Assembly: GCA_964515405.1 (NCBI GenBank)
Contig: CAZERD010000053.1
Coordinates: 1-10,238, forward strand
DNA from: CAZERD01 sp964515405
GTDB taxonomy: Bacteria > Campylobacterota_A > Desulfurellia > Desulfurellales > CAZERD01
Direction: 5' to 3'
Length of the DNA stretch: 10,238 nucleotides
Shown here: positions 1 to 5,420 of the stretch, piece by piece
Layout of the letters: each line of letters starts with the position of its first letter
How positions within the stretch are numbered: the first letter of the stretch is position 1
The notes under the pieces: generated by a model
What the model was told of the DNA's origin: nothing
Databases searched by the model: none
Seen by the model: only the letters and a program-made list of their open reading frames with translations
Position numbers and translations under genes: made by a program

Positions 1-110
1 TTCATAAGCAGGAAAACAAAAACAATTATAGATGAGCTTTTTACATTTATTGTGCCATTATTACTATCGCACTACCCATAGCTCTACTGTTTTTGAGGAA
101 TACCATGTAG

Positions 111-378
111 TTAGGAGGGCTTGTCAATATTTATCCCCTTTGTGACTTTTATATGTTTATCCATCCATTGCTGTTCGCAAAAAACCATAACCACGCTTCC
201 GTATCCTGAGAAGCTGAGTAGGATGGTATCCACCATGCTTAATCCACCTGCCCATAAAATGAACTTGTCTTTTTACATAGACACCAGTTTACTTCATTAT
301 CCGTCCGAGGAAGGTTTTTCTTAGTCTCACGCGCTCAATGTATTTTTCCTCGTTGTGAGTTAAAATGATTATTGGAAT
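111..378 (-). pseudogene. Family 2 glycosyltransferase remnant (internally deleted, frameshifted)
   Basis: Read leftward from 378, one frame gives IPIIILTHNEEKYIER, the usual N-terminal strand and NEE motif of GT-A family 2 glycosyltransferases. After about ten unrelated residues and an in-frame TAA (289-291), the same frame continues with GVYVKRQVHFMGRWIKHGG and then YHPTQLLRIRKRGYG. That is a C-terminal segment of the same family. A run of six T on the coding strand (179-184) breaks the frame. Removing one T restores GFCEQQWMDKHIKVTKG, and this frame ends at TAA 111-113. The central catalytic part (DxD region) is absent. The gene is therefore dead by internal deletion, a nonsense codon and a frameshift. 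It starts inside or just past the end of the upstream methyltransferase gene, so the two were probably one glycan-modification unit. The family match is from memory of GT2 motifs. Confidence 0.72.
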
Positions 379-1025
379 GTTGTTCTTTTCTCTTTTTCAG
401 CTACGATAAGCATAGATTTCCAAAGATAAGGTAATCTTCCAATTCCTTTAAACATTAAAGGTTTAAATCTATTTCTTTTCAAAATTTCAAAGATTGTTTT
501 TTTAGAGAAAAATTTTATATGCCCCCCTTCCCATAAGGGATCAAAATGTTTGTCAAACTTATTAGTAACTGCAATAGCTAAATTCTTTAACCACCCATGG
601 TAGGGAGTGGTCAGTATTACTAAACCACCATATTTAAGCCAATAATTTATGTTTGATAAATAGACATCTAGGCTGTATAAATGCTCAATTACTTCTATAG
701 AAAGAATTATATCATAATTTTTCTCTGGCATCTCTGTTGGTAGCTTTTTTTCATAGCAATCATGACGAAAAAACCGCTTCGCAATATTGCTATATGTTTT
801 CTTAGCCAAATTTATTCCACTTTCGGATAGATCGAAACCAAAGATATTTTTGTAGTTGCTTTTGTAAAGTTCACCAAGCACATAACCCGATCCACAACCT
901 GCATCAAGAATAAGAGCGTTTTTCTCAACATTAAATAGATTTAAGGCTTCCCGAATAGCCGGTATTAAATAATCATGTGCATCTGTCTTAATTTCTGTCC
1001 ACCCATAATCCTTCAAATGCATCAT
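369..1025 (-). CDS. Class I SAM-dependent methyltransferase
   Basis: A 218-residue protein with a complete Rossmann-type methyltransferase core. Motif I is LILDAGCGSGYVLGEL (38-53), the post-I acidic strand is GFDLS (63-67), SIEVIEHL lies at 109-116, and GGLVILTTPYHG at 133-144. WEGGHIKFFSKKTI (165-178) is typical of the UbiG/Methyltransf_23-like group that often modifies sugars, lipids or quinones. The substrate cannot be read from the sequence. It is predicted cytosolic, with no signal peptide. Two adjacent ATG codons are possible starts (1025 and 1022). A short GAGG lies 3 bases before the first and 6 before the second, so 1022 may be the real start. The GAGG sits in a small hairpin (1028-1041). 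The gene is visibly more AT-rich than the acyl-CoA genes to the right. Its neighbour downstream is a dead glycosyltransferase, which suggests an acquired surface-glycan locus. A TATAAT-like hexamer at 1081-1086 has no convincing -35. Confidence 0.88.
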   Translation of the reverse strand: MMHLKDYGWTEIKTDAHDYLIPAIREALNLFNVEKNALILDAGCGSGYVLGELYKSNYKNIFGFDLSESGINLAKKTYSNIAKRFFRHDCYEKKLPTEMPEKNYDIILSIEVIEHLYSLDVYLSNINYWLKYGGLVILTTPYHGWLKNLAIAVTNKFDKHFDPLWEGGHIKFFSKKTIFEILKRNRFKPLMFKGIGRLPYLWKSMLIVAEKEKRTTFQ

Positions 1026-1176
1026 ATACCTCGCAAGAGGTCCTCATATAAACTTCTATTGCCTTTTCTTCCACTAGTACATTATATTACATCCGTATAG
1101 GGATTTTTCCATAAATATTTATTCATCATCAATCATAGTGTTTCTCAATAAAGAAGTCGCCTAAAAAGGTAGTAAT

Positions 1177-1537
1177 TCATGCAGCCATAGCTACAGGAGT
1201 TTTAGGGTTTGATGAGGCAGGATTAAGATGTACTGCCTCAATCAGTAACCAATGTCTGGTTTTTCCTGCCCAACGTTCTGGATGTTTAGATCTGGCATGT
1301 TCATAAGTAATATCCCATGTCCATGCCTGTTGGAGACCTGTAGCAGTAAAATGTCTGGGTTTAGAATGAGTTCTGGCTCTGGTAGAAATTCTGTGAGAAG
1401 TTGATTGGCCTCTTTAAGCACACGATAGAAAGTCCTTTCAGAGGCAATATATTCAACCTCTTTCAGCCAGAATAGGAACAATTTGAGGAGTTGTCCTGCT
1501 TTTTCAGTACCAATAAAGCAGTAGTTTCAGCCAGGGC
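1177..1537 (-). pseudogene. IS3-like DDE transposase remnant (internal deletions and frameshifts)
   Basis: Four recognisable pieces appear in order on the minus strand. ALAETTALLVLKK (from 1537) resembles the ALAEAAALLVLRKK segment of a one-ORF IS3-like transposase group. TPQIVPILAERG followed by EYIASERTFYRVLKEANQL is the helix-turn-helix region. SHRISTRARTHSKP to AWTWDITY ends at the first catalytic Asp of the rve/DDE domain. EHARSKHPERWAGKTRHW and AVHLNP form the family's C-terminus, with a stop at 1177-1179. The residues between WDITY and the C-terminal block, including the second Asp and the Glu, are missing. An extra T near 1455 and a missing base near 1399 break the frame, and a 79-residue open frame (1242-1481) exists only because of these shifts. 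The element cannot encode an active transposase. Similar sequence may extend to about 1614. No terminal inverted repeats or target duplications were identified. Confidence 0.75.
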
Positions 1538-2640
1538 TTACCTTTGCGACTGATCTTCTAGTAGGAGTGGATGATTTTGTAACTTATCTACTTGTAATGG
1601 CCCCATTGTGCAGAGATTATAACTGCTGTTAATATATGTTTCGATTGTGCGGTATTAATTCAGCTTATTTTTGCTCTCGTTAGTTAGGGGGCATTGCTCT
1701 ACCGATAAAAAAGAGTTTCCAAACCTTAGGGTTGTTAACTATAGGTATGGTTATTTTTATACTACGGAGTGTATTCCCTTAAAATTGGCCTGCTTATATA
1801 CCTTGTCCTCCTGAACTACCTTGATGTGTTTGCCAGGGAATGTTCATTATAGGATTGGTTTTTTCATGTGGGTTTCAAAATAAATTGACAAGCGGTTTTT
1901 GCAAACCTCTCTGATGGGAGTTTTGCTTCTTCCAGTTTCCGTATCATCAGTTTACTTATGCGAGAACTGGAATTCTAATCTGTTTTTACTGTAGGAGCTT
2001 TAAGGGATATATGCCCCTCTGCTACATGTCTATCACTCTCTGTGGGAGTGAATGCTAAACTGTTGCTGCCCAGCTAAGACACGTTGACTACGAGACATGC
2101 TACAGATATTAGGTACTATAGGATCTCTCTGATGATACCTGGGCGATGGTATCTATGATGTTCCCCCTCCCGGGATGCTGCGAATTATCCATAGGTAACA
2201 GCGAACTATGAACTCAAAGCCTCGCTCGATTCTCAATCTCTCGTAGCTCAGGCCATATCTCAGGGTTTTGTTCACGATACCATCCGGTGGTCAGCCAGTA
2301 TGGAACCGTTCAAGGCACTGATGCTTTGGCAAAGATTTGGTAACGGATCTCTTACAGGTGAGTACTTTGCTAATAATATAGTTGGTTCTCCTTGGGTTTG
2401 GGAACTGGATGGGCTAGTAGCAAGGCTCGGGAAAGGTATAGGATTGGGGACGGTGGTGCTATAGTTGCTACGGAACAAGTGGGGGTAAGGTAGAAATCTA
2501 AAAAGTATACTTTACTTGAAAGTAAAACAATGTGTACGCTGTATGGCAGAAAGGTCCGCAGTATCTTATTTGGGTACCTTAAATAACGCCGCTCATAGGG
2601 CGTATCAACGGTGGGGGATTATCCACTATTCATCTACTTT
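1538..2640. other. Long stretch without a supportable gene; degenerate sequence
   Basis: About 1.1 kb with stops in all frames and no start, ribosome-binding-site and ORF combination that looks genuine. Several short open stretches have protein-like composition. One is on the minus strand at 1864-1980 (KLMIRKLEEAKLPSERF...). Another is on the plus strand at about 2197-2461 (...MEPFKALMLWQRFGNGSL...). A third is on the minus strand at about 2392-2620 (...ERRYLRYPNKILRTF...). I do not recognise any of them and they lack credible starts. Next to a dead transposase and a dead glycosyltransferase, the simplest reading is eroded mobile or accessory DNA. An undescribed RNA or peptide cannot be excluded. 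Confidence 0.6.
2502..2526. repeat. Overlapping pair of perfect AT-rich palindromes
   Basis: AAAGTATACTTT (2502-2513) is a perfect 12-base palindrome. It overlaps TTTACTTGAAAGTAAA (2511-2526), which has 7-base arms and a 2-base centre. The pair lies in otherwise featureless sequence. It could be an operator or a relic end of an element. No promoter with good spacing is evident; a TATACT on the minus strand has only a poor -35. Confidence 0.35.
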
Positions 2641-2659
2641 GTCTTTTCAAGCTAAGAAA

Positions 2660-2687
2660 GCCGTTTAGGGAATCAACCCTAAACGGC
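2660..2687 (-). terminator. Rho-independent terminator after tRNA-Phe
   Basis: GCCGTTTAGGG and CCCTAAACGGC form a perfect 11-base-pair stem with a 6-base loop. On the minus strand the stem is followed by TTTCTTAGC, a short T-rich tail. It lies about 20 bases beyond the tRNA 3' end. It can end the tRNA transcript and any read-through from the upstream AIM24 operon, since no other terminator is visible between AIM24 and the tRNA. On the plus strand no T tract follows, so it is one-directional. Confidence 0.78.
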
Positions 2688-2705
2688 GTCATAACAGGCT
2701 TTTAA

Positions 2706-2781
2706 TGGTGCCGAGACGTGGAATCGAACCACGGACACAGGGATTTTCAGTCCCTTGCTCTACCAACTGAGCTATCTCGGC
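2706..2781 (-). tRNA. tRNA-Phe (anticodon GAA)
   Basis: On the minus strand the 76-base gene folds as a standard cloverleaf. The 7-base-pair acceptor is GCCGAGA with TCTCGGC, followed by discriminator A and an encoded CCA. The D arm starts TAGCTCAGTTGGTAGAGC. The anticodon stem AGGGA/TCCCT encloses the loop CTGAAAA, with GAA at positions 34-36. The T arm is GTGG TTCGATT CCAC. GAA reads UUC and UUU, so the tRNA carries phenylalanine. It has a near-consensus promoter just upstream and a strong terminator just downstream, so it is an independent unit at the end of the leftward acyl-CoA operon. Confidence 0.97.
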
Positions 2782-2790
2782 ACGGTTTTG

Positions 2791-2819
2791 TTTATATAAA
2801 AAACGTGCTTAAAAGTCAA
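2791..2819 (-). promoter_or_regulatory. Sigma-70-type promoter for tRNA-Phe
   Basis: On the minus strand TTGACT (2819-2814) is followed by a 17-base spacer and TATAAA (2796-2791). The predicted transcription start falls a few bases upstream of the tRNA 5' end (2781). Near-consensus boxes at ideal spacing are typical of stable-RNA genes. Confidence 0.8.
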
Positions 2820-2831
2820 TACCAACTCGGA

Positions 2832-3620
2832 TTAGTCAGATTCAAATAGTCTCCCTAAACCTCCGAGAATGGAACCTTCTCCCTTCTGTTCCCCGCCGAG
2901 TTTCGGAGCACTTTCCACTATCCTGTCGGCAAGCCGTGAAAAAGGTAAACTTTGGAGATAAACTATGCCGTCCCCTCTCATCCTTGCAAGGAATAATCCT
3001 TCACCACCAAATATCATGGACTTTAGGTTGCCGGCTTTTTCAATGTCGTATTCTATGCCGCTGGTAAATGCTACGAGGCAGCCTGTATCAACATGAAGGG
3101 TTCCACCGTGGAGTTCTTTCTTTACTATTGTTCCACATGCGTGTATGAAGACCATTCCATCTCCCGTGAGCTTTTCCAGTATAAATCCTTCTCCACCGAA
3201 GAAACCAACTCCAAGTCTCCTATTAAAGGCTATATCTATTTTTGTCCCAAGAGCAGCGCATAAGAAAGCATCTTTCTGACAGAATATCGTACCCCCGAAG
3301 TCTGAGAGGTTGAAGGGGATAATCTTGCCTGGGTATGGAGCTGCAAATGCTATTCTTTTCTTACCCCCGCTTGCGTTTGTGAAATGAGTCATGAATACTG
3401 ACTCTTGAGCGAGCGCTCTCTTGCCTGCACTGAATATCTTTCCGAAGAAGCCGTCGTCTGCATCCGTCCCATCTCCAAGCTTGGCTTCAAACGAAATACC
3501 GTCGTCCATGTAGTTCATGGCTCCAGCTTCTGCTATTACTGTTTCCCCGGGGTCTAGCTCGATTTCAACGATCTGCATGTCATCACCTATTATCTCGTAG
3601 TCAATCTCATGAGATATCAT
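2832..3620 (-). CDS. AIM24 / TIGR00266-family protein
   Basis: A 262-residue protein, full length for the family. The glycine-rich beta fold has two similar blocks, GVGFFGGEGFILEKLTGDG (137-155) and SMIFGGEGLFLARMRGDG (201-218). This is the internal repeat expected of the AIM24 beta-prism fold. An early EAGAMNYM (31-38) is also typical. The C-terminal tail is glycine-rich (GGEQKGEGSILGGLG). No signal peptide or membrane helix is seen. Bacterial members have no settled function, while the yeast relative is a mitochondrial protein linked to inner-membrane organisation. I chose the ATG at 3618-3620 because AAAGGAGG sits 5-6 bases before it. A TTG at 3638 in the same frame would place the start inside that ribosome binding site. 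It is the last protein gene of the leftward operon, 24 bases after the isomerase gene, which ties it by context to lipid or acyl-CoA metabolism. Confidence 0.9.
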   Translation of the reverse strand: MISHEIDYEIIGDDMQIVEIELDPGETVIAEAGAMNYMDDGISFEAKLGDGTDADDGFFGKIFSAGKRALAQESVFMTHFTNASGGKKRIAFAAPYPGKIIPFNLSDFGGTIFCQKDAFLCAALGTKIDIAFNRRLGVGFFGGEGFILEKLTGDGMVFIHACGTIVKKELHGGTLHVDTGCLVAFTSGIEYDIEKAGNLKSMIFGGEGLFLARMRGDGIVYLQSLPFSRLADRIVESAPKLGGEQKGEGSILGGLGRLFESD

Positions 3621-3644
3621 GTGTGCCTCCTTTTGCAATATTGC

Positions 3645-4454
3645 TTATCCTATCGGTTTGTTTTTTCTGGTTTTCCTCAGGTTTGACAAGAATCGTTTCT
3701 TTATTTCCCTGTAATCGAAAAGCTTGGCATTGTACTCTGCTGCGAATCCCAGGGCATCTTCAACAGTACTTGACATACCGTAGTTTAAGGCGATTTTTGT
3801 TCCAAATACAGCTTCTTTTGGATTTGATGCTATTTTGTAAGCTATATCAAATGCACCTTTCAATGTTTCCTCTCTGTTTCTGAAGATCCTGCTTACAAGA
3901 CCCATTGAGAGTGCTGTTTTTGAGTCTATTTTCATGGAGGTGTACGCTAAGAGACGGGTATTTGACTCACCTATGATGCGGGGTAATCTTTGGATGGATC
4001 CCAGATCAGCTACTATACCCATCCTTGTTTCCATTATTGAGAATAGGGTGTCTTCGGAGGCCACTCTAATGTCACAGGTGGATGCTAGGTCGAGCCCTCC
4101 TCCGAAGCAGTACCCATGTATAGCTGCTATATAAACCTTTCTGGAGTTTGCTATGCTGCTTATGCTATTTTGCATGAAAACGATCTGGTTGTAGAGGAAG
4201 TCTTCCTCCCGTTTTCCTTGTTTGTTTTCCTCGTAGTGTTTCAGGAAGTCGTTAAAGTCTAATCCAGATGAAAAGGCTTTGCCTTCACCGGTTATTATTA
4301 TAGTTACCACGTTTTCATTCTTTTCAAGTTCACTTGAAGCTGTGGAAAGTTCGTGGAAGAACCTCATTGTGAGTGAGTTTAGTTTGTCTGGTCTGTTTAA
4401 CAGTATTAATCCTATACTGTCCCGGACTTCCACGCGGATAGAGTGATAGTTCAT
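3645..4454 (-). CDS. Crotonase-family protein, probable delta3,5-delta2,4-dienoyl-CoA isomerase
   Basis: A 269-residue crotonase-fold enzyme. The two oxyanion-hole segments are KAFSSGLDFNDF (59-70) and YIAAIHGYCFGGGLDLA (108-124). At the first hydratase glutamate position it has Asp122. It keeps Glu142 (SIMETRMG) and has Asp150 (GIVADLGSIQRLP). The spacings 122-142-150 (20 and 8) are those of Asp176, Glu196 and Asp204 in mammalian ECH1, and the phrase GGGxDLxxxCDIR is an ECH1 hallmark. ECH1 moves two double bonds of 3,5-dienoyl-CoA to the 2,4 positions during breakdown of polyunsaturated acids. A plain enoyl-CoA hydratase would have Glu at both sites, as the other crotonase in this window does. 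The ATG overlaps the thioesterase stop as ATGA, so the two are translationally coupled. Substrate range is inferred. A generic isomerase or hydratase label remains possible. Confidence 0.82.
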   Translation of the reverse strand: MNYHSIRVEVRDSIGLILLNRPDKLNSLTMRFFHELSTASSELEKNENVVTIIITGEGKAFSSGLDFNDFLKHYEENKQGKREEDFLYNQIVFMQNSISSIANSRKVYIAAIHGYCFGGGLDLASTCDIRVASEDTLFSIMETRMGIVADLGSIQRLPRIIGESNTRLLAYTSMKIDSKTALSMGLVSRIFRNREETLKGAFDIAYKIASNPKEAVFGTKIALNYGMSSTVEDALGFAAEYNAKLFDYREIKKRFLSNLRKTRKNKPIG

Positions 4455-4843
4455 TGCTTCAGTTCCTCAAGACCCTTCCTGAACGTTAACGGGATCTCAA
4501 TAGGTTTGTTTGTTTCTGGATGGACGCACACCATTAGTGTTTTTGCTGTTGCAAATAATGTTTTATCGTTTTTGATGTTGTACCCAAGTTCAAAACTGCT
4601 TCTTCCTATATGTTCTACCCATAACTCTACGTATACCTTGTCTTCCAAGGATATTGGATGCTTATAGGTACACTCGGAGCGGGCTACAAACAGTAAGGCT
4701 TCCTTGAATATGCCTTGAAGGAAGTTTAGATGTTTGAGCATTTCAACTCTTGCTTGTTCAAGATAGGTGTAATACACGACGCTGTTTACGTGTCCGTATG
4801 CGTCTAGATCCCTGAACCTTACTTGAATGTCAACCCTGAACAC
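4451..4843 (-). CDS. Acyl-CoA thioesterase, 4-hydroxybenzoyl-CoA thioesterase (hotdog) family
   Basis: A 130-residue single hotdog domain, the usual length. The N-terminal motif RFRDLDAYGHVNSVVYYTYLE (9-29) carries the catalytic Asp (D14 in DLDAYGHVN) at the start of the long helix YYTYLEQARVEML. Family members hydrolyse acyl-CoA to free acid and CoA in the cytosol. The specific acyl chain cannot be predicted. The start is GTG at 4843. An AAGGAG lies at 4860-4855 inside the end of the MerR gene, whose stop codon is only 2 bases upstream, so the genes are co-transcribed. The 3' end overlaps the isomerase start by four bases. A thioesterase within a beta-oxidation locus usually frees CoA trapped in dead-end or excess acyl-CoAs. 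Confidence 0.88.
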   Translation of the reverse strand: MFRVDIQVRFRDLDAYGHVNSVVYYTYLEQARVEMLKHLNFLQGIFKEALLFVARSECTYKHPISLEDKVYVELWVEHIGRSSFELGYNIKNDKTLFATAKTLMVCVHPETNKPIEIPLTFRKGLEELKQ

Positions 4844-4845
4844 CT

Positions 4846-5268
4846 CTACACACTCTCCTTTTTTTCTTTGGATTCCTCTTTTTCTAGTATCTCAACGATT
4901 TTTTTCCTGTAGCCAACTATGTCGTTTCTTAGTGACGCAAGGCGGGATATTTTTTTGTCTATCTTTGATATATGAGCGTCAAGCAGCTCTATCAGTCGTG
5001 GGAGTATGGTTTTTTCCTGTTTGTGTTCGTTGTATATGTCTGCAAGTTCGAGCATCTCTTTTAGAGTTAACCCAAGCTCTTTTAGTTTTAGAATGAATTT
5101 GAGCCTCCTTATGTCGTCCTTTGAATATAATCTTATTCCATTGTCTATCCTCAGTGGTTCATCCATGAGCTTGAGTTCCTCGTAATATCTTATTGTCCGC
5201 GGTGTTATATTTAGCATCTTGGCTACTTCGCCTATCTGGTAGTATTCTTTTTTTTCTACCTCTTTCAT
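4846..5268 (-). CDS. MerR-family transcriptional regulator of the acyl-CoA locus
   Basis: A 140-residue protein. The N-terminal winged helix-turn-helix begins YYQIGEVAKMLNITPRTIRY (9-28) and runs through the NGIRLYSKDDIRRLKFI wing. A C-terminal dimerisation coiled coil (about 85-138) ends in a charged tail, EEKEES-like. There is no separate effector domain and not a single cysteine, so it is not a metal- or redox-sensing MerR of the MerR/CueR/SoxR type. Size and genome context resemble LiuR-type regulators of branched-chain and fatty acid breakdown; that similarity is inference. The ATG is preceded by AAAGGTGAG. The gene is first in the leftward operon and divergent from etfB. A TAACGTAAA element lies between its predicted promoter and its start codon, which suggests autoregulation. 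Confidence 0.9.
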   Translation of the reverse strand: MKEVEKKEYYQIGEVAKMLNITPRTIRYYEELKLMDEPLRIDNGIRLYSKDDIRRLKFILKLKELGLTLKEMLELADIYNEHKQEKTILPRLIELLDAHISKIDKKISRLASLRNDIVGYRKKIVEILEKEESKEKKESV

Positions 5269-5277
5269 ACACTCACC

Positions 5278-5286
5278 TTTACGTTA
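5278..5286 (-). promoter_or_regulatory. Candidate MerR half-operator in merR leader
   Basis: TAACGTAAA on the minus strand, 9-10 bases before the MerR ATG. It is an exact inverted copy of 5361-5369 in the forward promoter. Its other palindrome half is not conserved. It overlaps the upstream edge of the ribosome binding site, so binding here could block expression of the regulator itself. Confidence 0.45.
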
Positions 5287-5299
5287 CAAATTTTGGGAA

Positions 5300-5327
5300 A
5301 TTATACAATATTTTTTCCCGTTTTCAA
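5300..5327 (-). promoter_or_regulatory. Promoter of the leftward merR operon
   Basis: On the minus strand TTGAAA (5327-5322) is followed by a 16-base spacer and a perfect TATAAT (5305-5300). The predicted transcript starts near 5293, giving a leader of about 25 bases before the MerR ATG. It serves merR, the thioesterase, the isomerase and AIM24. Confidence 0.65.
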
Positions 5328-5353
5328 TAATAAAAGTTCAATTTTTAAATATC

Positions 5354-5369
5354 TTGACTTTAACGTAAA
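5354..5369 (+). promoter_or_regulatory. Candidate MerR operator over the etf promoter
   Basis: TTGACTTTAACGTAAA is an imperfect 16-base palindrome: the left half TTGACTTT and the complement of the right half, TTTACGTT, agree at 6 of 8 positions. It covers the -35 hexamer and the first ten bases of the spacer, where MerR proteins commonly bind. The right half recurs inverted upstream of merR. Confidence 0.55.
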
Positions 5370-5382
5370 TAAGTCTTATTAT
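5354..5382 (+). promoter_or_regulatory. Promoter of the etf / beta-oxidation operon
   Basis: TTGACT (5354-5359), a 17-base spacer and TATTAT (5377-5382). The 17-base spacing is normal, unlike the 19-20 bases of classic MerR-activated promoters. Repression by a bound MerR protein, relieved by a ligand, is therefore the likelier mode. The predicted start is near 5389, about 30 bases before the etfB ATG. Confidence 0.7.
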
Positions 5383-5420
5383 GAAAGGGAGGAATAAAAT
5401 CGTTGTTGAGGGAGGCGCAA

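Noticed and set aside
121..324. 67-codon plus-strand open frame at the left edge
   Set aside because: It begins with TTG two bases after a GGAGGGC and lies antisense to the glycosyltransferase remnant, whose translation is clearly family-like. The plus frame looks like its shadow.
1242..1481. 79-codon minus-strand open frame as a real gene
   Set aside because: Only its first part matches a transposase. The rest reads the wrong frame of the same transposase after a lost base, so it is part of the pseudogene.
2134..2153. GATACC/GGTATC inverted repeat as a recombination or operator site
   Set aside because: A six-base stem in isolation in degenerate sequence, with no repeat copy elsewhere in the window.
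2272..2478. 68-codon minus-strand open frame (proline- and serine-rich)
   Set aside because: No ribosome binding site, unusual composition, and the opposite strand is open over the same stretch. Neither is recognisable.
2586..2603. Terminator-like hairpin ACGCC...GGCGT
   Set aside because: Only five base pairs with an eight-base loop and no T run on either strand; indistinguishable from chance.
3618..3638. TTG at 3638 as start of the AIM24 gene
   Set aside because: The AAAGGAGG lies downstream of it, correctly spaced for the ATG at 3620.
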